A stretch of 64,000 nucleotides of DNA from Chitinophagaceae bacterium (GCA_947447465.1 CANFKE010000010.1:31093-95092); one strand, 5' to 3'. Numbered from the stretch's first letter, positions 51,949 to 61,634 are shown. Numbers and translations are program-made. The notes: generated by a model not told the origin, from the sequence alone.

Positions 51949-52410
51949 CTACAGTCCCCACACCTCTATGATCTGTTGCGCATGTTCCTTACTTTTTACC
52001 TTCTCTATCACATGTACTATTTTCCCTTTTTCATTGATGAGGAAGGTAGTGCGCAGTACGCCCATATACTTCCGTCCATACATCGACTTCTCCGCCCATA
52101 CTCCGTAGGACTCTATTATTTTTTTATCAGTATCTACCAGTAATGGGAATTGCAAGGTATGTTTCAATTCGAATTTCTTGTGGCTTTTAGCATCATCAGG
52201 ACTAATACCCAGCACTATAACACCCTTTTCTTGTAATGCAGCAAAATTATCTCTCAGATTGCATGCTTCAACCGTACAGGTAGGAGTGCTGTCCTGAGGA
52301 TAAAAGTAAAGTGCTACCTTTTGACCTTTATAATCTTTTAGTGACACTTTATTCCCATTCTGATCAGTTGTAGTAAATGCCGGTGCCGTTACTCCTGCTT
52401 GCAATACCAT
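51949..52410 (-). CDS. bcp: Thioredoxin-dependent thiol peroxidase
   Basis: 153-residue atypical 2-Cys peroxiredoxin that reduces H2O2 and organic peroxides. STPTCTVEACNLRDN contains the peroxidatic Cys45 and resolving Cys50. The typical PQDSTP loop and the C-terminal GVWAEKSMYGRKYMGVLRTTFLI are present. The start is 3 nt after the stop of the M23 peptidase gene, so the two are tightly linked in one transcript. Confidence 0.95.
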   Translation of the reverse strand: MVLQAGVTAPAFTTTDQNGNKVSLKDYKGQKVALYFYPQDSTPTCTVEACNLRDNFAALQEKGVIVLGISPDDAKSHKKFELKHTLQFPLLVDTDKKIIESYGVWAEKSMYGRKYMGVLRTTFLINEKGKIVHVIEKVKSKEHAQQIIEVWGL

Positions 52411-52413
52411 ATG

Positions 52414-54138
52414 TTATCTTGTAAAGGTTAATTTAAATACTCTTTCGTTACCATTCTCGTCTTCGGCCTTGAATACCAGTTGGTGTTTCCCTTTGCCGCA
52501 ATGTTCATCAAATTTATAAAAGAATGAGCTGCCGTGTTGCTCAAAGCATACCCACTTATCATCTATATACCCATTGAATATTTTTACAGAAGTTGTTGCG
52601 TCTTTTACAGTAAATAATATCTGCTTTGCTTTACTCAAATTAGCGCCATTTTTATGTGCAGTGGTAATGACTGGAGCGGTGGTATCTATGGCCAGCCAAT
52701 AAGTACCAAAGTTTCTTACTCCGGCTTTATACCACCCGTTATCATCTGCTTTTGCAACTCTTCCATCTTCATCTTTTCCGTCAGTATATTTCAATATTAC
52801 CTTACTTCTCAGTGCAAACGGTATCAATTTATTGGGCTTGATAGCCAGATCGAAATTATGATGCAATGGCACATAAGGGTAGTGGATGGCAAACTTGTCT
52901 GATAGTCCGTCACCGGCCATACGAGCTAATACAAAATGAATATCATCATATAACTGCCTTTCATCGAGTGAGAAGGAGAGGTCATTGTCTTTATAGTTAT
53001 TAGTTTTGTTTGCTGAAAAAAGTATGCCGGTGGGGTTTGCAGACTTCACGGCACCTAATCTTGTTGTTCTTAAATAAAAAGGCACTCTTGTTTCATTGTT
53101 TCGATCATCTGTAAGTACGATCTCGATCTTATGTGCCTTTCCGTCGCTAATGTCCAGCATCCCTCTATTCGCATTAAGCCCTGAAAAGATGCCATCTAAT
53201 CGGTTGCTGGGTAATTGAAACAGGCACTGGATCCATTTCTTATTAAGTTCCTTTGTTTTATAGTCGGCATAGGCATTGATGTAACGGGTCTCATCGTAGC
53301 CAATATCATCAAGGGTTACCTGCACTTGTAGTTTACCATCCATATACAGTTGAGCTGTGTAGAAAGTGAGGCTATTATCGCTGCCGTTCATAAAGTCGTC
53401 AGCATTTATGCCGATTCCAATGATGCCGGGAATGTTGGCAATGGCAGTATCAAGAAATCCTTTTAACGGCTTTGCAGCAATGTTGTTATTTGTAATTTTT
53501 AAAAACAGTGGCACTGACTCATATATGTTGCCGGTATCAATTGCAATTTCTCTTATTACCGGCGGTAGGTTATCAACTATGGTCAATCCGAATAATTCCG
53601 GATTAAGCGGATGTTCAGTCTTAGTATTCCTTATCTCAAAATGCAAATGAGGCGCTGTTGAAGCACCGGTGTTGCCCGACCATGCGATCTGGTCGCCCTT
53701 CTTTACAGGGAATTGAGATGGTGTAAGCTGCAGGTCCACATCCCACCTTTGTTTTTCATACTGCTTCTCTTTTACGTACTTCTGTATGGCAGGGCTAAAG
53801 TTATTCAAATGAGCGTACAGGGTAGTGTAGCCATTTGGATGTGTAATGTAGAGTCCGTGACCAAACCCACCTTTTTCCATTTTTATACGAGATACATAAC
53901 CGTCACCGGCTGCGTGTACGGGTTCGTTTTCTTTACCTTTTGTTTTTATGTCTATTCCACTATGGAAGTGTCCCGGCCTGCATTCGCCAAAGTTGCCGGC
54001 AAGAAAGATGGGGATATCCAATGGGTTCCTGAAGTAGTCTTGAGGATAAGCTGGAGTATTCTGCGTTGTGCCTTTCTGCGCCATAGCAAAAGCAGGCAAT
54101 AACAATAAGAATGAAAAAAAACGCTGTTGTATGGTCAT
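52414..54138 (-). CDS. M23-family metallopeptidase (exported)
   Basis: 574 residues. Signal peptide MTIQQRFFSFLLLLPAFAMA. The LytM/M23 domain is N-terminal (~35-180): GHFHSGIDIKTKGK, YITHPNGYTTLYAHL and PHLHFEIRN supply the zinc ligands and the catalytic His. About 390 residues of beta-sandwich-like sequence follow, ending VFKAEDENGNERVFKLTF. This points to peptidoglycan cross-link cleavage at the cell surface or periplasm. It lies 32 bp after the LytTR regulator gene. Confidence 0.93.
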   Translation of the reverse strand: MTIQQRFFSFLLLLPAFAMAQKGTTQNTPAYPQDYFRNPLDIPIFLAGNFGECRPGHFHSGIDIKTKGKENEPVHAAGDGYVSRIKMEKGGFGHGLYITHPNGYTTLYAHLNNFSPAIQKYVKEKQYEKQRWDVDLQLTPSQFPVKKGDQIAWSGNTGASTAPHLHFEIRNTKTEHPLNPELFGLTIVDNLPPVIREIAIDTGNIYESVPLFLKITNNNIAAKPLKGFLDTAIANIPGIIGIGINADDFMNGSDNSLTFYTAQLYMDGKLQVQVTLDDIGYDETRYINAYADYKTKELNKKWIQCLFQLPSNRLDGIFSGLNANRGMLDISDGKAHKIEIVLTDDRNNETRVPFYLRTTRLGAVKSANPTGILFSANKTNNYKDNDLSFSLDERQLYDDIHFVLARMAGDGLSDKFAIHYPYVPLHHNFDLAIKPNKLIPFALRSKVILKYTDGKDEDGRVAKADDNGWYKAGVRNFGTYWLAIDTTAPVITTAHKNGANLSKAKQILFTVKDATTSVKIFNGYIDDKWVCFEQHGSSFFYKFDEHCGKGKHQLVFKAEDENGNERVFKLTFTR

Positions 54139-54170
54139 GTCAGTATGGTCAATGATGTAATAATGCAGTC

Positions 54171-54920
54171 CTATAGCAACTTTGCTTGTATGCTGTTGAA
54201 CCTATTGAGGAAATCTTCCCTTGCTCCCCGAGACAAAGGTATCTCTACTTTATTTGACATAATTATAATGCCCGGAGCTTCATAACGAGCCACACAATTC
54301 AGATTGATGATATACGATCTATGTACATTGCAAAATGGCAAGCCATCCATAAGGTAATTAAATTTACCTATGTTATTAGAGCTTAGTATCTCACCGCTCT
54401 TGGTAACCACCTTTGTGTAGTTGGTAACTGCTTCCAGGAAAATGATCTCGTTGTAATCGTAATAATTGACCCCTTTACCATTGGGTACACCGATCTTGGA
54501 ATTGGCCAATTGTACGGGTGCACTTATATTATGTTTGGCACTTTTCTTATTCTTAATTCGTTCTATGGCTTTATCAACAGCTATACTCAATTCCTTGTCT
54601 CCTATTGGTTTTACAATATAACCGGTAGCTGAGTATTTAAATGCCTCCAAAGCATATTCGGTATATGCAGTAACGAATATGATCTCCATTTCATTATTGG
54701 GCAATAGTTTAAGAATATCCATGCCATTCTTGCCGCCAATAGATATATCCAGAAAGAGTATGTCGGCCTTTATTACCCGAAGTGCGTCCAGCCCGTCTTT
54801 CCACGACGTGTATGTACCCACGATCTCAATATTGTTATAGAGCCCTTTAATGCTTTCGGTCAACAATCCGATCGCATATTCTTCATCGTCGATTATAATA
54901 CAAGAAAAGGTATTGAACAT
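54171..54920 (-). CDS. LytTR-family response regulator
   Basis: 249 residues. The receiver has DDEEYA, phospho-acceptor Asp58 in ADILFLDISIGGKNG, the T in FVTAYTEYAL and the Lys in GYIVKPIGD. The LytTR DNA-binding domain covers the last ~100 residues (YYDYNEIIFLEAVTNYTKVVT, VHRSYIINL). The start codon overlaps the kinase stop by 1 nt (TAATG), so the two are translationally coupled. Confidence 0.96.
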   Translation of the reverse strand: MFNTFSCIIIDDEEYAIGLLTESIKGLYNNIEIVGTYTSWKDGLDALRVIKADILFLDISIGGKNGMDILKLLPNNEMEIIFVTAYTEYALEAFKYSATGYIVKPIGDKELSIAVDKAIERIKNKKSAKHNISAPVQLANSKIGVPNGKGVNYYDYNEIIFLEAVTNYTKVVTKSGEILSSNNIGKFNYLMDGLPFCNVHRSYIINLNCVARYEAPGIIIMSNKVEIPLSRGAREDFLNRFNSIQAKLL

Positions 54921-57883
54921 TAGGATAGTGCTTTTATTCTCAGTTTTACAATTGTTCCGGTCAATGGTGTTTGCTTATCAATATACTCAATTTCGATCTT
55001 CATTTTTTCATATTTATTAAATATATCAATCAGATCTTTAATGAGCTCACTACCATAAGATTCTTCCTTCAGATAGTGTTCGCTATTGATGTGTTTAGAT
55101 TGTTGTCTGCCAATTCCATCATCTTCAATAGTACAAAGCAAAACGCCATCTTCCGTAAGTAATTTGAATTCTATAAGTAGGTTTCCTTTTTCCGTTTTGT
55201 GAAGTAAACCATGTGTGATGGCATTTTCCACAATTGGCTGTATCAACAAAGATGGTATGTTGGTATCAGGACTTACCGAATTGTCAACTACTATCTGAAA
55301 ATCAAATTTATTCTTAAATCTGGCTTGTTGCAATTGTATATAATTGGTCAGATTCTTTAGTTCCTCACCAATGGTCACTAATCTGTTTCTGGATGATTTT
55401 ATATAGGACCGAAGAAGGTGTGAAAACTTATAGATGTGATCATAAGCATCTTCTAGTTTTCCGGTCTTGATAAGATATAATGCTGCTGTAAGTGAGTTGA
55501 ATATAAAGTGTGGGTTGATCTGTGAATAGACCGACTTGAGTTCCAATTCTAGTTTGAGGTTCTTTTGAGCCTGATTTTTAGTAACAATTCGCTTTGTTAC
55601 CAGCACAATTATATAGATGGCACCTATGAATAAAATAAAGCTGCCTATCCATATTATTCTCATGGCAATTGTCTCCTCATACCATTCGGGGGCAGCGTAA
55701 ATGATAATAGTATTAATGTCGCTTCGCCATTGCTTGTCATAGGCTATAAGTTTAAGTGTATAATATTTGCCCGGGGTCAACTTTGGTAAGATCAACTCAT
55801 CATTATCCAGTTCTTGCCATATTTGTTGCTCCCCAACAATATTGTATTTGTACTTAATATTGCCATATCCTGTAGGCTTTATAACATCAAATTGCAGCTT
55901 CCTGTATTTCCTCTGTAGGCTAAGTGTGTAATTGGATCTGAGCCTGAACATGTTGCCATTATTGGTCACCGTCAGTTTATAATCGAGGAAGTGCTTCTTC
56001 AGGTTATTTTCATAATTGTTAAATTGAGGGATCGGTATCTTGAAAATTCCTTTATCGGTTTTAAGCAATACCTGATTTCCCGACACTTGCATGTCATAAA
56101 CAAATTTGTATTGAAGTCCTTTAAGGTTGGGGTAAACCACAGGTGAAGAGAACTCTCCCGGGCCTTCAATTTTGCTGAACAATATACCAAAGGCATCACT
56201 TGCAATGAGTATATCATGATGCAGATTCACTTTGGCATTATTCAGAATATAGTTATCAAACAATGTTCGGTACGGTTTCAGCAGATCGGATAGGCATATC
56301 AATCGCTCATTTTCCTGTATGATAATGTTACCGTACTGATTATCGACTATGATCTTTTTGATATTGTTGATCGTACGTTTTTCAAGAGCATCCCTGTCTA
56401 TTACAAAAACTATGTGATCATTTTTGTATAATAATATTCGTCTGTTGTTATAGACAATATATTGTTGTCTGATAGAATCATACACTATTCCATCATATCT
56501 GTTCTGCTCTATTCTGTTACTTATAAGTTTTCCGTCTTGTATGATAGTTTTTGTAAACCCCTTAATGTTAGAGATGCCTAACATGATGTTGTTGTCATAA
56601 ATAATTGCATCTTTTCCACCACCTAATCCCAGCTCTTTGGTTTCTAAGGTGTTGTTGTCAAGCTGATATGTATGCAGATTATTGAGTAAAATGGAATACT
56701 TAGCATTATAAGGTATTATTCTATAAGCCTCAGTTACGTTGATGTCTTTCTGCTTGACTACATTTCCATTAACGATCTTGTATAGTGTTCCTATTCCTTT
56801 ATTGTACCAAAAACAAATGCTGTCTGATATTGCACCAATACTTTTTGAATCATCTATATCCGTAAGTTTCTTTGTAAAGAAGCTATCGCTATCCTTCAGA
56901 AAAACAACACCTAGTACATTGGTCGCAAAGATCCTGTTCCAAAAGCTGTCATTGATCTCAAATGTTATTTTGGTTCCGTTCAGCCGCTCTACTCCCGAAT
57001 CAATAGCAATTGTTTTTATTATATTGGCTGTACTGTCAAAATAGAAAATATGATGGTCTGTTATAGCCTTTATGTTATTTCGGTGACCACCTACAAGTTT
57101 AATGTTACCGGTACTATCAGGTATGATTTTTCTATATGATTGGTCGGCAGGGTCTAATATTTCAATATAGTTCTTATTATATTCATAAGACATAAAGCAA
57201 CGCCCAATAGTACCATATCGTACATTTTGCATTCTGGGTAACAATGTATTTTCCGGCTTGTCATAGTTTTTAACCTTCCCTATTTTAGTTGCCTTTAACC
57301 CTTTTTCATTTACATCCAGTGAATAAAAATTACCATCATTACCAAAGGTGATGAGTTGGTCGTTTTTATCGATTCGTATGAGTTCTCCATAATCCGTTAT
57401 TTTTTGAGTATAGACTATGCTGTCATTTCTAATAAAGCAAAAAAGAACGTCAGGTTGATTGGTAAATGAACTGATAAATGCCAGGCCATCCTTATAATCG
57501 TACATACAATGAGGATAGAATACCCCAAGGCCTGGTGGAACAACTACGTTATGAGCTACATTATTATAGATGTAAGTAAGATTGTCGCTGATAGAGAATA
57601 ACCACATGCGACCTTTTTTATCTTCATAGAGGTTCCACGTATCCTTATTTATAAAGCCTTTATTCAGGTCGAACCCGGTAAGGTTATATCCGTTATACTT
57701 CACAACTCCCTTGTCAGTGGCGATCCATAAATAGCCGAGATGATCTACGGTAAGGTTATATACACTATTTGACGGAAGATCATTATATATATTCAGATTG
57801 AAACGAGACAGTTCCTGTCCTCTACTAATAGTAAAAGATAATAGAATATAACAGAACAGTATAGATGAGAGTGCTCGGGTCAA
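54920..57883 (-). CDS. Propeller/Y_Y_Y sensor histidine kinase (LytS-type output)
   Basis: 987 residues. No in-frame ATG is near the 5' end; the start is a TTG at 57883 followed by a signal peptide RALSSILFCYILLSFTISRGQ. A two-component-regulator beta-propeller fills the periplasmic part (LPSNSVYNLTVDHLGYLWIATDKGV). A Y_Y_Y-type domain ends KYYTLKLIAYDKQW. One TM segment IIWIGSFILFIGAIYIIVLV is followed by a His_kinase domain with NPHFIFNSLTAAL and ATPase VENAITHGLLH. These one-protein sensors usually read cell-surface polymers or envelope state. The partner regulator is adjacent. Confidence 0.95.
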   Translation of the reverse strand: MTRALSSILFCYILLSFTISRGQELSRFNLNIYNDLPSNSVYNLTVDHLGYLWIATDKGVVKYNGYNLTGFDLNKGFINKDTWNLYEDKKGRMWLFSISDNLTYIYNNVAHNVVVPPGLGVFYPHCMYDYKDGLAFISSFTNQPDVLFCFIRNDSIVYTQKITDYGELIRIDKNDQLITFGNDGNFYSLDVNEKGLKATKIGKVKNYDKPENTLLPRMQNVRYGTIGRCFMSYEYNKNYIEILDPADQSYRKIIPDSTGNIKLVGGHRNNIKAITDHHIFYFDSTANIIKTIAIDSGVERLNGTKITFEINDSFWNRIFATNVLGVVFLKDSDSFFTKKLTDIDDSKSIGAISDSICFWYNKGIGTLYKIVNGNVVKQKDINVTEAYRIIPYNAKYSILLNNLHTYQLDNNTLETKELGLGGGKDAIIYDNNIMLGISNIKGFTKTIIQDGKLISNRIEQNRYDGIVYDSIRQQYIVYNNRRILLYKNDHIVFVIDRDALEKRTINNIKKIIVDNQYGNIIIQENERLICLSDLLKPYRTLFDNYILNNAKVNLHHDILIASDAFGILFSKIEGPGEFSSPVVYPNLKGLQYKFVYDMQVSGNQVLLKTDKGIFKIPIPQFNNYENNLKKHFLDYKLTVTNNGNMFRLRSNYTLSLQRKYRKLQFDVIKPTGYGNIKYKYNIVGEQQIWQELDNDELILPKLTPGKYYTLKLIAYDKQWRSDINTIIIYAAPEWYEETIAMRIIWIGSFILFIGAIYIIVLVTKRIVTKNQAQKNLKLELELKSVYSQINPHFIFNSLTAALYLIKTGKLEDAYDHIYKFSHLLRSYIKSSRNRLVTIGEELKNLTNYIQLQQARFKNKFDFQIVVDNSVSPDTNIPSLLIQPIVENAITHGLLHKTEKGNLLIEFKLLTEDGVLLCTIEDDGIGRQQSKHINSEHYLKEESYGSELIKDLIDIFNKYEKMKIEIEYIDKQTPLTGTIVKLRIKALS

Positions 57884-57903
57884 AAAAAGGGTGTTTGGAT
57901 ATG

Positions 57904-57926
57904 GGTAGATTCATTACAAATCTACC
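57904..57926. promoter_or_regulatory. Inverted repeat over the -7 element of the propeller kinase gene
   Basis: GGTAGATT and AATCTACC are separated by 7 bp. The minus-strand TAGATTTG (57924-57917) is an exact TAnnTTTG match that lies inside the repeat, 33 bp before the TTG start. The arrangement would suit an operator covering the promoter or a 5' leader hairpin. Confidence 0.4.
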
Positions 57927-58116
57927 TATTTGGTATGGAATCAGATAGAAAATCATTAAAAAATTAACCACAATGATTGCACATTGATAAATCGTATCCT
58001 GTCTGTAACAAGTTAAGTTAGGGTTAAAAAAACAGGCAGTTCACTTTTTGAATGGGTAAATGCTTTTAACTTCGCCACGAAATCTTTTATTTTAATAAAA
58101 AACAAATATAACTACT

Positions 58117-58893
58117 GTGAGAAGATCGGGTCTGTGGATAGGTTTGTTTCTTATTGCTACATTTTCAGCAAATGTGGTAAAAGCCGGTGAAACCGGTGGA
58201 GTAAATGACGAGATAAGGATACAGGAATACTTTCATACTGTTTATGAGCACATAGACTTCACCAATTCCGCCAAATTATCTTACGAGGTCTTTGCTAATG
58301 CATATAAGGGGTATCTCAATCTTAAAAACTCAGGATTGCTCAATACGGCTAAGGAGATCATCACTGTATGCGATTTCAATTTGCCCTCAACCGAAAAACG
58401 CCTTTGGGTCATCGACATATTATCGGGTAAAGTTCTTTTCAATACTCTTGTGGCACATGGAATGGGATCGGGCGATGAATATGCACGATCATTCTCCAAT
58501 GAAGAAAATTCACATCAGAGCAGCCTTGGTTTTTATGTGACTGGAGATACTTATAATGGGGAACATGGCTTGTCTTTAAAGCTCAATGGAATGGATTATG
58601 GTTTCAATGATGCTGCCATGAGCAGAGGAATTGTTGTACACGGTGCAAATTATGTGAGCGAAACCTACATTGCCGGTAATGCCAAATTGGGCCGTAGCTG
58701 GGGATGTCCTGCTGTACCCGACAAATTGAAACAAGCCATCATAAAGGTGATACAGGGTGGCACCTGTCTGTTTATTGCTCATTCAGACAATATGTATCTG
58801 CGCAGTGCCTACTGGCTGAATAAAAAAATTGACCATTTACCGGAAAATGCAGCAATGGCCAATATCAATTTCATGGAAGTATTGAAGCCATAA
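58117..58893 (+). CDS. L,D-transpeptidase-like catalytic domain protein
   Basis: 258 residues, starting at GTG (58117) with leader RRSGLWIGLFLIATFSANVVKA. The YkuD_2-type domain shows the invariant pair VVHGANYVS (His175) and RSWGCPAVP (Cys197). This murein L,D-transpeptidase catalytic domain family makes or trims 3-3 peptidoglycan cross-links, or anchors proteins. It is convergent with the T9SS cargo gene (14 bp apart) and divergent from the propeller kinase operon, a possible envelope-homeostasis neighbourhood. Confidence 0.92.
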   Translation: MRRSGLWIGLFLIATFSANVVKAGETGGVNDEIRIQEYFHTVYEHIDFTNSAKLSYEVFANAYKGYLNLKNSGLLNTAKEIITVCDFNLPSTEKRLWVIDILSGKVLFNTLVAHGMGSGDEYARSFSNEENSHQSSLGFYVTGDTYNGEHGLSLKLNGMDYGFNDAAMSRGIVVHGANYVSETYIAGNAKLGRSWGCPAVPDKLKQAIIKVIQGGTCLFIAHSDNMYLRSAYWLNKKIDHLPENAAMANINFMEVLKP

Positions 58894-58907
58894 ATCGTAG
58901 TACAGTC

Positions 58908-60833
58908 TTACTTGACCAAGGTCACATCTCCTTTCATATAGGCTTCTTTACCAAAGCGGTCTATATAACCTATTTGCCAGTAATAAGTGCCTATGTCGCA
59001 CTGTTTGCGCTCGAATGTGCCATCCCATCCATCAGTGATATTGTGACTGAAATATACCATCTGTCCCCATCTGTTGTAAATACGGAAGAAGCTGATAGAT
59101 CTGTAACCGATAGCAACTGGCCTGAAAACATCATTCTTTCCGTCTCCATTAGGACTGAATGCGGTAGGGAGGAAGAATGCTGCCTGGTTCACTACCCAAA
59201 CCTGCACGGTATCATATCCCTCACATCCATAAGCACTCACTACTTTCAATATGTAGTTGTAAACACCGGTGTCGTGGTACACACCTAATGGGTCGCTGAT
59301 AGTCGGATTATTCAGATAAACAGATGGCGACCATAGGTAATTATTGCCTCCGGTGGCATTGAATTGCACACTTTCGCCTTTTACAATGATCGTATCATTG
59401 CCCGCCGATGGTTTAAAATTCTCTATCAATACCTGTCTGACAAATGTATCGACACAATTTTTGATATTCTTTGATATCAGTGTCACATTATATGTACCAC
59501 CGGAGCCATAAATATGAACAGGATTCTGGTCGGTGGATAAAATACCATCTCCAAAATTCCATGACCAGTCAGTTACCGGTTTTATTGTGGTCTGCGATTT
59601 ATCTGTAAAGTAGATAGGTAGTCCAGGGCACTGTGTACCACTATCGATATATGAAGTATGAAATTTCGGAAAGACCTTCACAAAACGGGTGATACTATCC
59701 GGGCATGTGGAATTAGGATTCACCACAAGTTTCACTGTATAAATACCGGTATCGGGGTAGCTGTAGGTGGGTTGAGCAATATTTGAAGTGTCATCTGTCC
59801 GGGAAAGTACTCCGAAATCCCAGTGGTAAGAAAAACCACCTGTGCTGCAATTGATAAAATTCACATTAAAGCTATCGCACTCTACAATGTAGGTATTGAT
59901 ATCTGTAGAGAATTGGGGAATGCAGGCTACGACCACTTTAGAGCAGTCCGTCACAACAAACTGAAATTCTCTTTTGAGGGTATTGATCATTTTATGATTC
60001 CTCCACTCATGACAGCAAACGGTTACCAGATAACGCCCGATCCTGTTGGGTGTTCCTGTTATGATACCGGTGTTAGGGTCTATCTGCATGACCGGGAATC
60101 CTGTAAAAGGTACGTCGGGTGAGTAGGGTGGTGTCCTATAGGTAACATCAGCATATGGCGGTGCCACAGGGATGGGGCGCACAGAGTCTGAACTGGCACC
60201 TTCTACAGCAGAACAAAATTCATAACTCAGCGAATCGCCATCAATATCAAATGCAGAGTTGTCATAATATAACGGGTTATTGACACAGATGATCTGCGGA
60301 GGAAAATTTTTGAAAACAGCACTATTGTTGGTTGGCGCAAGGCTACGGGGTGGGATCGTACAGAAATAGGTAGCTCCTTTGCCTCCAGGATCCACAATAT
60401 TGGCTATCTGACCATTACGACAGCAGCGCTGATAAGCGATCACATAACCGCTGTCATTGAAGGGCAGCGTAAATACTTTTCTGAATGTTTTTCGTAGCAA
60501 GCACACCTGTGGTATGTTACTCACACATGCATTGGTGAAATTGGCAGGTACATTTATGGACGTATCAAAGAAAACATTTACATCCAGAGCTACCATTGCG
60601 CCGGTCTGCAGGCTGTATGCCGCCAATCTCGCCGGATTATCATCTGCTATCGCATCAGGCGAACCGTTCTGACAATCTTCATAAATGGCCAGTGTTATCT
60701 GGTATTGGTTGCCACCTGCTACTGCTCCTATGAACTTATAAGTTACCTCTCCTCCCACAATATGTGAGGCCATTGCGCGGGTGCCGGGCAATAACAATAA
60801 AAGGATTAATATCTTATAGATCCATCTTTTCAT
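58908..60833 (-). CDS. T9SS type B cargo protein with PKD domains
   Basis: 641 residues. Signal peptide ends GTRAMA and the mature N-terminus SHIVGGEVTYKFIG ... YQITLAIYEDCQNG matches the N-terminal domain of the 1553-residue cargo. Two PKD domains lie at ~315-470 (HWDFGVLSRT, WNFGDGILST). An Ig-like segment PSAGNDTIIVKGESVQF precedes the type B sorting domain FLPTAFSPNGDGKNDVF ... NRWGQMVYFS. The start codon directly abuts the stop of the alpha/beta hydrolase gene, so they are cotranscribed. Likely a surface-attached or released protein; partner unknown. Confidence 0.94.
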   Translation of the reverse strand: MKRWIYKILILLLLLPGTRAMASHIVGGEVTYKFIGAVAGGNQYQITLAIYEDCQNGSPDAIADDNPARLAAYSLQTGAMVALDVNVFFDTSINVPANFTNACVSNIPQVCLLRKTFRKVFTLPFNDSGYVIAYQRCCRNGQIANIVDPGGKGATYFCTIPPRSLAPTNNSAVFKNFPPQIICVNNPLYYDNSAFDIDGDSLSYEFCSAVEGASSDSVRPIPVAPPYADVTYRTPPYSPDVPFTGFPVMQIDPNTGIITGTPNRIGRYLVTVCCHEWRNHKMINTLKREFQFVVTDCSKVVVACIPQFSTDINTYIVECDSFNVNFINCSTGGFSYHWDFGVLSRTDDTSNIAQPTYSYPDTGIYTVKLVVNPNSTCPDSITRFVKVFPKFHTSYIDSGTQCPGLPIYFTDKSQTTIKPVTDWSWNFGDGILSTDQNPVHIYGSGGTYNVTLISKNIKNCVDTFVRQVLIENFKPSAGNDTIIVKGESVQFNATGGNNYLWSPSVYLNNPTISDPLGVYHDTGVYNYILKVVSAYGCEGYDTVQVWVVNQAAFFLPTAFSPNGDGKNDVFRPVAIGYRSISFFRIYNRWGQMVYFSHNITDGWDGTFERKQCDIGTYYWQIGYIDRFGKEAYMKGDVTLVK

Positions 60834-61634
60834 CTATGAGCTGTAGCAATATTCTAAAAATGTTTTAATGTCTTTTTGCAAGGTCAACGGGGTTTCTATC
60901 ATGGCCATATGTCCGCATTCTCTATAATAAGACGTAAAATTTACCTCGGTCATGTGGGTGAGCGGTAATATTTTTTTTACCGGTATCAATGCGTCCTTAG
61001 CGCCAATGATCCATTGTACAGGAAAAGTCGCATTCATTAATACATGTGTGCGTTCCTGCCGCTCCATCATTGCTCTGTAAAAGTTAACAACGGCCTGTTG
61101 GCTCATTATCAGTGCATTAGTTACTTGTTCCGCAACTGCAGCATTGTTTTGTTTTACATATTCTTCTGCAAAGAGTCCTGGCACCATTGTTCTCAAAAAC
61201 GCATCTTTGCCGCCCTTTTCCACTATATCAATGACTTTCTTTCTTGTTTCTTTCTTTTCCTCATCATCAGCAAATGGGGTAGAGTGCACTAACGTGAGTC
61301 CGGACACATATTGCGGGTAAAGATCTGCAAATGCAAAAGCTACATAGCCGCCCATCGAATGACCGATCAATACAGCTTTGTCAATGCCTTCAGTATCCAG
61401 TATAGATCTGATGCTTTCAGCCATTTGCGTTATACTCACAAAGCCATTCAGCTCACTTGCACCTGCACCCGGCAGATCGGGTATTATCAATGTGTAAGCA
61501 GTACTCAGATCATCCCACACATTTCGCCATAATGTGCCACTTTCCGGGAACCCATGCAACAACACTGCAACAGGACCGGAACCCATTTTACGATAAAAAA
61601 TGCGGGGAAAAAATGTTGTACTTACCTCAGACAT
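60834..61634 (-). CDS. Alpha/beta hydrolase
   Basis: 266-residue cytoplasmic hydrolase. HGFP is the oxyanion region, the nucleophile Ser93 is in GHSMGGY, the acid in GAKDALIP, and the base in ECGHMAMIE. The cap is helical. Probably an esterase or lyase-type hydrolase acting on a small ester; substrate undetermined. It overlaps the DUF4105 gene by 8 bp and abuts the T9SS cargo gene, forming a three-gene unit. Confidence 0.93.
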   Translation of the reverse strand: MSEVSTTFFPRIFYRKMGSGPVAVLLHGFPESGTLWRNVWDDLSTAYTLIIPDLPGAGASELNGFVSITQMAESIRSILDTEGIDKAVLIGHSMGGYVAFAFADLYPQYVSGLTLVHSTPFADDEEKKETRKKVIDIVEKGGKDAFLRTMVPGLFAEEYVKQNNAAVAEQVTNALIMSQQAVVNFYRAMMERQERTHVLMNATFPVQWIIGAKDALIPVKKILPLTHMTEVNFTSYYRECGHMAMIETPLTLQKDIKTFLEYCYSS

